Source of the DNA: Hyphomicrobiales bacterium
GTDB taxonomy: Bacteria > Pseudomonadota > Alphaproteobacteria > Rhizobiales > JAJFHC01
Assembly: GCA_021775835.1 (NCBI GenBank)
Contig: JAJFHC010000159.1
Location: 1-5,299, forward strand
Direction: 5' to 3'
Length of the DNA: 5,299 nucleotides
Below the pieces are notes generated by a model, which made no database searches, was not told the DNA's origin, and was given only the letters and a program-made list of their open reading frames with translations. This document shows, one piece after another, positions 1 to 5,299 of the stretch (positions are counted from its first letter, which is position 1; each line of letters opens with the position of its first letter). The translations under genes were made by a program, and so were the position numbers.

Positions 1-309
1 CCGGTCAAGGCCGCACAACGCCAGCTCGGCCAGTTCGAGAACCTGTTCAAGAACCTGGGCGACGTTGTCAACGGTTTCCCGAAACAACAGTCGTTTGAGG
101 ATCTCGCCAACCGCGACGAATACAACCCGCAAATGCTCAGCGAAAACCTGATGTTCGGCACCCCCGACGAGGCGATTGAAAAACTCAAGCGTTATGAGGC
201 ATCGGGCGTCGACGAGTTCATCTATTATGCCAGCATGGGGCTCGGCCTGAAGGAGCAAAAGCGTTCACTCGAGCTTTTCTGTTCCGAAGTCATCCCGGCC
301 TTTGCCTGA
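1..309 (+). CDS. LLM-class (luciferase-like) flavin-dependent oxidoreductase, C-terminal part only
   Basis: An open frame runs from the first base of the window to TGA at 307-309, giving the last 102 residues of a longer protein. The beginning lies off the left edge. The segment FGTPDEAIEKLKRYEASGVD (window residues 55-74) followed by EFIYY is the pattern usually seen near the end of bacterial luciferase-like TIM-barrel oxidoreductases, where a GTP(D/E)E stretch precedes the helix and last strand of the barrel. Known family members use reduced FMN or F420 to oxidise or monooxygenate small substrates; well-known relatives include alkanesulfonate monooxygenase and bacterial luciferase. The substrate and the flavin cannot be told from this fragment. 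It is the first visible gene of a plus-strand run of four, and its stop lies 7 bp before the most likely start of the next gene, so translation of the two may be coupled. Family assignment is fairly secure; function is open. Confidence 0.8.
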   Translation, partial: PVKAAQRQLGQFENLFKNLGDVVNGFPKQQSFEDLANRDEYNPQMLSENLMFGTPDEAIEKLKRYEASGVDEFIYYASMGLGLKEQKRSLELFCSEVIPAFA

Positions 310-316
310 CGGCGCG

Positions 317-1114
317 ATGGTAGAACGAACCAACTGCGGGACGGTTTATGAGTTGACCGGTCCCGAGGGCGCGCCTGTTGTCGTGCTGATCCACGGGCTT
401 GGACTGAACCGGCAGATCTGGCAGCCGCATGCGGCGGCTCTGTCCGCGGCATACCGTGTCTTGAGCTATGATCTCTACGGTCATGGCGAGAGCGCGGCAC
501 CGCCTGAGAGACCCTCTCTCACGGTGTTCTCGAAACAACTGTGCGGACTGCTCGATCATCTGGGCATTGAATCCGCCGCAGTCATCGGCTTTTCCCTTGG
601 CGGCATGATCAACCGGCGTTTTGCCATCGACTATCCGGGCCGCGCCCAGGCGTTGGGGATCCTGAATTCGCCACACGAGCGCACGCCGGAGGCCCAGAGA
701 TTGGTCGAAGAGCGTGCCGCCCAAACCGGGCAGGGCGGTCCGGGGGCTAACCTGGACACAACAATCGAGCGCTGGTTCACCCCGGACTTTCGGGCGGATG
801 CCTTCGATTTCATCGTTAAAGTGCGCCGCTGGATCCTGGCCAACGACCCCGAGATCTACACCCAGTGCCGTCAGGTTCTGGCTGGCGGTGTCGTCGAGCT
901 CATCCGCCCAGACCCGCCGATCGAAAAACCTGCACTGGTGATGACATGTGAAAACGACAGCGGCAGCACACCGGCCATGTCGCACGCCATCGCAGCTGAA
1001 ATTCCAGGCGCGCAGACGATTATCGTGCCGCATCTTCAACACATGGGACTGTCGGAACAGCCGTCGCTGTTCACCGGGCCGTTGCTCGCTTTCCTCCACG
1101 AAACTATTGCGTAA
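317..1114 (+). CDS. alpha/beta hydrolase (3-oxoadipate enol-lactonase/PcaD-like fold family)
   Basis: A 265-residue protein of the usual length for a single-domain cytoplasmic alpha/beta hydrolase. Visible in order: the oxyanion-hole strand and loop VVLIHGLGL (residues 22-30), the DLYGHGES turn (52-59), the nucleophile elbow GFSLGG with Ser93, an acidic loop CENDSGSTP with Asp214 as the likely catalytic acid, and HMGLSEQP with His242 as the likely catalytic base. A full Ser-Asp-His triad is therefore present. The general pattern resembles enol-lactone hydrolases and other carboxylic ester or C-C hydrolases, but none of the adjacent genes is a recognisable protocatechuate-pathway partner, so pcaD is not assigned. 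The start is uncertain: ATG 317 is preferred, while an in-frame TTG at 302 would overlap the previous gene by 8 bases. Neither has a convincing Shine-Dalgarno, so translation is probably coupled to the upstream oxidoreductase. The ThDP enzyme gene follows after 32 bp. Confidence 0.88.
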   Translation: MVERTNCGTVYELTGPEGAPVVVLIHGLGLNRQIWQPHAAALSAAYRVLSYDLYGHGESAAPPERPSLTVFSKQLCGLLDHLGIESAAVIGFSLGGMINRRFAIDYPGRAQALGILNSPHERTPEAQRLVEERAAQTGQGGPGANLDTTIERWFTPDFRADAFDFIVKVRRWILANDPEIYTQCRQVLAGGVVELIRPDPPIEKPALVMTCENDSGSTPAMSHAIAAEIPGAQTIIVPHLQHMGLSEQPSLFTGPLLAFLHETIA

Positions 1115-1134
1115 GTACATGAATCTGTGTGCTT

Positions 1135-1140
1135 AAGGAG
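1135..1140 (+). promoter_or_regulatory. Shine-Dalgarno site of the ThDP enzyme gene
   Basis: AAGGAG lies six bases before ATG 1147. This is a near-perfect match to the anti-Shine-Dalgarno of 16S rRNA at good spacing. It decides the start: the alternative in-frame GTG at 1129 lies upstream of this site and would translate through it. Confidence 0.85.
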
Positions 1141-1146
1141 AACCAG

Positions 1147-2835
1147 ATGAAAAAGCTCTCGGGCGGCCAGGCCGCCGTGGAATCCCTCAAGGTCGAAAAC
1201 GTCGAGCACGTGTTCGGCCTGATCGGTTCGGCCACCATGGAGATGTTCGACGCCCTCTATGACGCGAGCGACATCAGTTTCATCGGTGTCCATGACGAGC
1301 GTACCGGCACGCACATGGCCGACGGTTACGCCCGGGTGTCGGGCAAGCCCGGGGTCATCCTGGCAGGTCAGAACGGCCCCGGTGCCACCAACCTCGTGAC
1401 CGGCTTGGCGCAGGCATCGGCCGCGTTTTCGCCGGTGGTGTCGATTGCCGGGGCCCTTTCGTCGGGACATGTCTATCGTGATGCCTTTCAGGAAGTTGAC
1501 CAACAAGCCCTGTTCAAGCCAGTCACCAAGAAGACCTGGACGGCGACATCGGTTGACCGCGTGCCGGAGATGTTCCGCGAAGCCTTTCGGGTTGCCCTGA
1601 CACCGAGACGCGGACCGGTCCAACTCAACCTGCCGCGCGATGTCCTCTCAGCGACTGCAGACTTTCCCGAGTTCCAGAAACCCCACGCCTACCGCTCGCA
1701 GACCGTGCCGGCCGGTGCCGCAGATGCCATTGCCGATGCCGCCAACCTGCTGCGCTCGGCGAAAAAGCCGGTCATCGTCGCCGGCGGCGGTATCAAGAAC
1801 ACCGGCGGTCACGCCGCAGCCCTGAAACTGGCGGAGACCCTGAATGCGCCGATCATCACCGCGCCGGGCCATGGCGATGCGATCCCCTTCGGCCACCCGC
1901 TCAATGCCGGCCAGATGGGCCCGCGCGGCAATATGGTGGCATCGCGTCTGGCCAGGGAGGCCGACGTCATTCTGGCGCTCGGCACGCGCCTGGGTTTCAA
2001 CTCAACCTTCTACTCCTACGACAACATCAACGAGAATGCTGCCATCATCCAGATCGAGCTGGATCCCACCGCAATCGGCCGCCATTTCCCCGTCGCTGTC
2101 GGCATCTGGGCAGATGCCGCAACAGCAACACACCAGTTGTGCGACACGCTTGGTGCGATCGAGGCCCGTGCCGAGGTCGAAGCCTGGACGAGCGCCTACA
2201 AAACCGAGCGCGCGGCCTATCTCGCAAAGCGCGACGCCGACGCTGAGACCGACGCCTACCCGATCCAGCCATCCGGTCTGTTCAAGGCCCTGCGCGATGT
2301 ACTGCCAAAGGACGCCGCCGTCACCATGGACGCGGGCACCCTGTGCCTGCAGGCGACCGACGCCCTGAATTACTGGGAACCGCCGAGCCTGTTCACACCT
2401 CTCGACTTCGGCCTGGTCGGGTTTTCCTTTGCTTGCGGGTTGGGCATCAAGCTCGCCCGGCCCGAGCGCCCGGTCGTCAGCCTCATGGGCGATGGCGGCT
2501 TCGGCATGACCATTTCCGAGCTCAGCACGGCTGTCGACCACGGTATCAACACGGTGACCGTCGTCATGAACAACCAGTGCTGGGGGGCGGAAAAGGCTTA
2601 TCAGCGCGACTTCTTCGGCGAGCGCTACATTGGCGCCGATGTCAGCAGCCCGGCCTTCGACAAGGCAGCCGAACTTTACGGTGCTGCCGGCTTCCGGGTC
2701 GACCGGATTGCCGACGTCGGCGATGCGGTCAACGCCGCCCTTGGGTGCGGCAGGCCCGCCGTGATTGACGTGGCCGTCGATCCGGCAGCGCTTTACAGTT
2801 TCCGCCGCGACAGCTTCAAACACCGGGGAGGGTGA
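1147..2835 (+). CDS. thiamine-diphosphate-dependent enzyme, acetolactate synthase / sulfoacetaldehyde acetyltransferase-like
   Basis: A 562-residue protein with the complete three-domain layout of the acetolactate synthase/pyruvate oxidase superfamily. The N-terminal pyrimidine-binding domain (about 1-170) carries HDERTGTHMADGYAR with Glu51 as the expected cofactor-activating glutamate, and then NGPGATN (76-82). The central domain (about 190-340) has the VAGGGIKNTGG loop. The C-terminal pyrophosphate-binding domain (about 375-545) has the GDG...NN signature, from GDGGFGMT (448-455) to NN at 475-476, which binds Mg and diphosphate. These enzymes decarboxylate or cleave 2-oxo acids or aldehydes and transfer the two-carbon unit. 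Anabolic acetolactate synthase is less likely: no small-subunit gene follows, and the segments CWGAEKAYQRDFF (478-490) and FRRDSFK (552-558) recall Xsc, which turns sulfoacetaldehyde and phosphate into acetyl phosphate and sulfite. That likeness is from memory and does not fix the substrate. ATG 1147 is chosen for its strong Shine-Dalgarno. The gene sits third in the plus-strand run, 7 bp before the CMD-family gene. Confidence 0.92.
   Translation: MKKLSGGQAAVESLKVENVEHVFGLIGSATMEMFDALYDASDISFIGVHDERTGTHMADGYARVSGKPGVILAGQNGPGATNLVTGLAQASAAFSPVVSIAGALSSGHVYRDAFQEVDQQALFKPVTKKTWTATSVDRVPEMFREAFRVALTPRRGPVQLNLPRDVLSATADFPEFQKPHAYRSQTVPAGAADAIADAANLLRSAKKPVIVAGGGIKNTGGHAAALKLAETLNAPIITAPGHGDAIPFGHPLNAGQMGPRGNMVASRLAREADVILALGTRLGFNSTFYSYDNINENAAIIQIELDPTAIGRHFPVAVGIWADAATATHQLCDTLGAIEARAEVEAWTSAYKTERAAYLAKRDADAETDAYPIQPSGLFKALRDVLPKDAAVTMDAGTLCLQATDALNYWEPPSLFTPLDFGLVGFSFACGLGIKLARPERPVVSLMGDGGFGMTISELSTAVDHGINTVTVVMNNQCWGAEKAYQRDFFGERYIGADVSSPAFDKAAELYGAAGFRVDRIADVGDAVNAALGCGRPAVIDVAVDPAALYSFRRDSFKHRGG
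2827..2831 (+). promoter_or_regulatory. Shine-Dalgarno site of the CMD-family gene
   Basis: GGAGG lies inside the last codons of the ThDP enzyme gene, 11 bases before ATG 2843. The spacing is slightly long but usable. It supports ATG 2843 over in-frame alternatives further upstream inside the preceding gene, and suggests translational coupling. Confidence 0.6.
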
Positions 2836-2842
2836 ACTCCAC

Positions 2843-3214
2843 ATGGACAAAGACGACGAGACGTATCCGAACACCGAAGCCCACAAGGCAAAAGGCGACT
2901 GGAACCCGGTCTGGGACAAGTTAGGGGAAATGGACCCTGAGTTCCTCGAGGCCTATCTCGCCTTCCGCAGCGTCCCTCATCGGGAAGGCCCGCTGCCGCC
3001 CAAATTCAAGGAACTGATCCTCATCGCGATCAACGCCGCCACCACCCACCTCTATGCTCCGGGTGTGCGCCGCCACATGCAAAACGCCCTCAAGGCCGGC
3101 GCCACGAAAGAAGAGATCCTGGAAACCATCCAGTTGACCACCGTCATGGGCATTCACTCGTGCAACCTGGCAATCCCGATCCTGATGGAAGAAGTTGAAA
3201 AGCACGGCGAGTGA
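2843..3214 (+). CDS. carboxymuconolactone decarboxylase (CMD) family protein
   Basis: A 123-residue, probably all-helical cytoplasmic protein of the length typical for single-domain CMD proteins. The core runs from about residue 50 to 118: PPKFKELILIAINAATTH, then RRHMQNALKAGATKEEILET, a characteristic CMD/AhpD helix pair with the GAT-KEE turn at 86-91, then a final helix containing the only cysteine (Cys107 in GIHSCN). The CxxC redox motif of AhpD-type peroxidase partners is absent, so a thiol-disulfide role like AhpD is unlikely; in this respect it resembles the decarboxylase (PcaC) side of the family. Many proteins with this fold have no known reaction, and genuine PcaC is not claimed because its pathway partners are missing. 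The gene is the last of the plus-strand run, starting 7 bp after the ThDP enzyme stop. Its product probably acts on, or supports, the same pathway. Confidence 0.87.
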   Translation: MDKDDETYPNTEAHKAKGDWNPVWDKLGEMDPEFLEAYLAFRSVPHREGPLPPKFKELILIAINAATTHLYAPGVRRHMQNALKAGATKEEILETIQLTTVMGIHSCNLAIPILMEEVEKHGE

Positions 3215-3273
3215 AGGTTGGAGTGAAAACCTGAGACAGCCGCTTCCCGGACGCGCGTAGCGTGATCCGAAAC

Positions 3274-3305
3274 CGTACCATCCACCGGCGCTTGCGGCTG
3301 GTACG
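3274..3305. repeat. imperfect inverted repeat between convergent operons, possible transcript-end hairpin
   Basis: The arms CGTACCATCC (3274-3283) and GGCTGGTACG (3296-3305) pair at nine of ten positions around a 12-base loop. The site lies in the 179 bp gap between the two convergent gene blocks, 59 bases after the CMD gene stop. On the plus strand it is followed only by TTCTC and on the minus strand by GTTTCGG, so it lacks the U-tract of a classical intrinsic terminator. It could still protect or end transcripts from either side. The rest of the gap (3215-3393) shows no gene or other clear signal. Confidence 0.35.
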
Positions 3306-3393
3306 TTCTCGTGTCTGCAACGCAGCACTGGCGTTTTGCATCACGCCCGGGAAACAATCGTTCCCCTGGTCACGTCAAGGGTACGGAAACTAC

Positions 3394-4335
3394 CTAATAA
3401 TACCTGGCTCGGTCGACCTGGTTCTCCAGCGGTTTGCCGGCCTCGAAGCGGTGGATCTGTTCCAGCACGCTGCCGCACAGCGCGCGAGGGTCGCTGTCGG
3501 CTGAATTGTGCGGGGTGACGGTCACGCGAGGGTGGCTCCACAGGGCGCTGGCCTCGGGCAGGGGTTCTGTTTCGAACACGTCAAGGGTTGCCGCCTGCAG
3601 CTCATCGGCCTCCAGTGCCGCGAGGATGTCGGCCTCGACCTGGACGCCGCCCCGGCCGGTGTTGATCAGGACTGGACCCGCCCCTTCTCCGTCACGAGCA
3701 AGCTCCCGCAACAGGTCGCGGTTGATGAAACCTTTGGTATCGGGTGTCAGCGGCAGCAGGCTGACCAGGATATCGGTCCGGTTGAGGAAAGCCTTGAGTT
3801 CGGATTGACCGGCAAAGCTCTCGACTCCGTCCACACTCTTTCGGGTATTCGACCAACCGGCGACCTTAAAGCCCAGGACCGCAAGTTTCCGGGCGGCATC
3901 GCTGCCCAGAACACCCATGCCCAGGACGCCGATGCGAACCTCGTCGGCACCGGCCTGGATGTGTCCCTGCCAGACCTTAGCGGCTTGTTGGGTATCGTAC
4001 CGGCGCACCTGACGGTGGTGCATGAGCACGTGAAGCACCACGTACTCACTCATGCGCATGGTCAGGTTCTCGTCGACGGTGCGCACCACCGGGCAGTCGG
4101 GCAGGTCGGGATCCTGGAAGATGTGATCGACGCCGGCACCTAGAGAAAAGATCACCTGCAGGTTGGGAAGTTTTGCCAACTCCCCCGCTGGCGGTTTCCA
4201 GACCATTGCGTAACGAATGTCGTCCACGTTGCCCATGTCAGGCCAGCCGCGCAGGTCGATGTTGCCGTCAATCGCCCGGGTGCGGTTGAGCCAGGTGTCG
4301 TTGTCCCACGCTGAACTCATGAACAAGAGCGCCAT
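3394..4335 (-). CDS. ghrA: glyoxylate/hydroxypyruvate reductase A-type D-2-hydroxyacid dehydrogenase
   Basis: A 313-residue cytoplasmic oxidoreductase, matching the roughly 310-residue length of GhrA. The N-terminal catalytic region carries FSLGAGVDH (63-71), the substrate-binding loop typical of this subgroup. The Rossmann domain starts at GMGVLG (139-144, GxGxxG). It is followed by WSNTRK (161-166), where the basic residues after the second strand suggest NADPH preference, as in GhrA. The catalytic set is Arg228 in NTGRGG, Glu257 in FETEPLP and His276 in TPHNSA. The family reduces glyoxylate to glycolate and hydroxypyruvate to glycerate; paralogues may use other 2-oxo acids, so the symbol marks the family rather than a proven substrate. 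Start ATG 4335 is chosen because a purine-rich GGGGGGA stretch lies just before it; a second Met five codons in (ATG 4320) has no such site. The gene begins 37 bp after the ABC ATPase stop, so it is probably in the same transcript. Confidence 0.87.
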   Translation of the reverse strand: MALLFMSSAWDNDTWLNRTRAIDGNIDLRGWPDMGNVDDIRYAMVWKPPAGELAKLPNLQVIFSLGAGVDHIFQDPDLPDCPVVRTVDENLTMRMSEYVVLHVLMHHRQVRRYDTQQAAKVWQGHIQAGADEVRIGVLGMGVLGSDAARKLAVLGFKVAGWSNTRKSVDGVESFAGQSELKAFLNRTDILVSLLPLTPDTKGFINRDLLRELARDGEGAGPVLINTGRGGVQVEADILAALEADELQAATLDVFETEPLPEASALWSHPRVTVTPHNSADSDPRALCGSVLEQIHRFEAGKPLENQVDRARYY

Positions 4336-4338
4336 ATT

Positions 4339-4344
4339 CCCCCC
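4339..4344 (-). promoter_or_regulatory. probable ribosome binding site of the GhrA-type gene
   Basis: On the minus strand a run of six G followed by AAT directly precedes ATG 4335. Pairing of a G-rich stretch to the anti-Shine-Dalgarno is plausible but imperfect, and the spacing is short. It is the only purine-rich site near the candidate starts. Confidence 0.45.
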
Positions 4345-4372
4345 ACTAATTTTTCGTGTGTCCGGTGTCGCC

Positions 4373-5299
4373 TCAGGTTGCAACCACGCCTTCGGGCGCT
4401 GTTGCGATGTCAAAGGCCGCCGAAATCAGTGCCTTGGTATAATCGGTCTCCGGCGCATCGAAAATCTGTTTTGCAGCACCGGACTCGACAACCTTGCCCT
4501 GGCGCATGACGATGACGTCGTTGGCGAGTGCCCTGACCACCTTCAGATCATGGCTGATGAACAGGTAGGCCAGGTTGTGGCGCTCCTGCAGCTCTCTCAG
4601 AAGGTCGACGATCTGCGCCTGGACCGACATGTCGAGCGCGCTGGTCGGCTCATCCAGCATGACGAACTTGGGCTCAAGGACCATGGCGCGCGCAATCGCG
4701 ATACGCTGGCGCTGGCCGCCGGAAAACTCGTGCGGGTAGCGGTCCTGGACGTCTGCGTCGAGGCCAACCTCCTGAAGCGCCAGAGCCACGCGCTCCCGGC
4801 GGGTGGCCGCGTCTAGGTCCTTGCCCTGTACGTCCAGCCCTTCGGACACGATCTGTCCGATCGACATGCGCGGGCTGAGGGAGCCGTAGGGGTCCTGGAA
4901 AACGATCTGCATCTCCTTGCGCAAGGGACGCATCCGCGCGGAGTTGTATCCGGCAATATCCTGGCCCAGATAGCTGATGCGACCTTCGCTTGAAATCAGC
5001 CGCAGGATGGCAAGCCCGAGCGTGGTTTTGCCCGATCCGGACTCTCCGACGATCCCCAGAGTCTGGCCTTCGCGCAGGGTCACATCGATGCCGTCGACGG
5101 CCTTGACGTGATCGACGGTCCGGCGCATCAGGCCCGCCTTGATCGGGAACCAGACCTTCAGATCGTCGGTCGTCAGCACGATCGGGGCGGAATGATCGGC
5201 TATCGGCGGGTCTCCCTTTGGCTCTGCCGCCAACAGGTGCTTGGTGTAGTCATGGCTGGGGTTCGTGAAGACCTGTTCGGTCGCCCCCTGCTCGACGAT
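4373..5299 (-). CDS. yejF: tandem ABC transporter ATP-binding protein, oligopeptide/YejF type, 5' part beyond the window
   Basis: The frame is open from the right edge, giving 308 residues and a stop at 4373-4375. Window residues 1-27 (IVEQGATEQVF... to LLAAEP) are the end of a first nucleotide-binding domain, followed by a short linker and a complete second domain. The protein is therefore a two-ATPase fusion, normally about 530-550 residues. The second domain shows Walker A GESGSGKT (85-92), the Q-loop Gln135 in VFQDP, the signature SGGQRQ (193-198), Walker B VMLDEP (213-218), the D-loop SALD (220-223) and the H-loop His250. PSHDYTKHLLAAEP (14-27) and FPIKAGLMRRTVDH (51-64) resemble YejF, the ATPase of the YejABEF peptide/microcin C importer, though fused DppDF-like proteins are close relatives. 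It would power import from the periplasm through membrane permeases encoded off the right side. It precedes the GhrA-type gene by 37 bp. Confidence is high for the family and moderate for the symbol. Confidence 0.9.
   Translation of the reverse strand: MVEQGATEQVFTNPSHDYTKHLLAAEPKGDPPIADHSAPIVLTTDDLKVWFPIKAGLMRRTVDHVKAVDGIDVTLREGQTLGIVGESGSGKTTLGLAILRLISSEGRISYLGQDIAGYNSARMRPLRKEMQIVFQDPYGSLSPRMSIGQIVSEGLDVQGKDLDAATRRERVALALQEVGLDADVQDRYPHEFSGGQRQRIAIARAMVLEPKFVMLDEPTSALDMSVQAQIVDLLRELQERHNLAYLFISHDLKVVRALANDVIVMRQGKVVESGAAKQIFDAPETDYTKALISAAFDIATAPEGVVAT

Noticed and set aside
290..1120. Long minus-strand open frame of 276 codons opposite the alpha/beta hydrolase
   Set aside because: It lies antisense to a gene with an intact catalytic triad, and its translation shows no recognisable domain. 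GC-rich genes commonly leave such frames open on the opposite strand.
1129..1146. GTG 1129 as the start of the ThDP enzyme
   Set aside because: The six extra codons contain the AAGGAG ribosome binding site that serves ATG 1147.
2765..2842. A longer start for the CMD-family protein inside the ThDP gene
   Set aside because: It would overlap the preceding gene by 71 bases. The extra residues have no CMD-like pattern, and a GGAGG precedes ATG 2843.
2002..2919. Minus-strand open frame of 305 codons opposite the ThDP enzyme
   Set aside because: It covers the conserved GDG...NN cofactor region of the real gene in antisense and reads as low-complexity Gly/Asp/Val-rich sequence without a known motif.
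317..3214. A protocatechuate/3-oxoadipate (pcaD-pcaC) pathway assignment
   Set aside because: The hydrolase and CMD folds fit loosely, but the intervening gene encodes a ThDP enzyme and no ring-cleavage, cycloisomerase or CoA-transferase gene is seen.
3349..3365. Small hairpin GGGAA...TTCCC as an intrinsic terminator
   Set aside because: The stem is only five to six pairs with a possible bulge, and no T-run follows on either strand.
3508..4143. Plus-strand open frame of 211 codons opposite the GhrA-type gene
   Set aside because: It is antisense to the Rossmann and catalytic motifs of a well-supported dehydrogenase and has no domain of its own.
4336..4413. TTG 4413 as the start of the GhrA-type reductase
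   Set aside because: It would overlap the end of the ABC ATPase gene. GhrA-like proteins normally begin close to the MALLF segment that starts at 4335.
4217..4816. Plus-strand open frame of 199 codons spanning the ABC/GhrA junction
   Set aside because: It overlaps two well-supported minus-strand genes and has no recognisable features, so it is a shadow frame.
4373..5233. TTG 5233 as the real start of the ABC ATPase
   Set aside because: The frame stays open to the window edge, and the 22 codons before it encode the end of a first ATPase domain, so 5233 is internal to a tandem fusion.

Overview
The window is GC-rich, with a strong G/C preference at third codon positions, tightly packed genes and short gaps. 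Together with the sequence types of the GhrA-like reductase and the YejF-like ABC ATPase, this suggests an alphaproteobacterium (or a close proteobacterial relative). That is inference from style and remembered family patterns, not a placement. No mobile element, CRISPR array, tRNA or rRNA was seen.

Left block, plus strand (1-3214): four genes in one direction, spaced as one operon. They are the 3' end of a luciferase-like (LLM class) flavin-dependent oxidoreductase, an alpha/beta hydrolase (7 bp after the previous stop), a thiamine-diphosphate (ThDP) enzyme of the acetolactate synthase-like superfamily (32 bp gap, with a clear Shine-Dalgarno), and a small carboxymuconolactone decarboxylase (CMD)-family protein (7 bp gap). 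The set looks catabolic: a flavin monooxygenase-type enzyme, a hydrolase, a carbon-carbon bond-handling ThDP enzyme and a small CMD-fold protein. The substrate is not evident. The C-terminal part of the ThDP enzyme recalls sulfoacetaldehyde acetyltransferase (Xsc) more than anabolic acetolactate synthase, and no acetolactate synthase small subunit follows it. Sulfonate breakdown is therefore one testable idea, but no sulfite-handling gene or phosphotransacetylase is visible here.

Middle (3215-3393): a 179 bp gap where the two blocks converge. It holds one imperfect inverted repeat that may act as a transcript-end hairpin, but it has no proper U-tract.

Right block, minus strand (5299 down to 3394): a tandem (two-ATPase) ABC transporter ATP-binding protein of the oligopeptide/YejF type, whose first domain lies mostly beyond the right edge. 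It is followed after 37 bp by a GhrA-type glyoxylate/hydroxypyruvate reductase. They are probably co-transcribed as the end of a peptide-type transporter operon. The promoters of both blocks lie outside the window.
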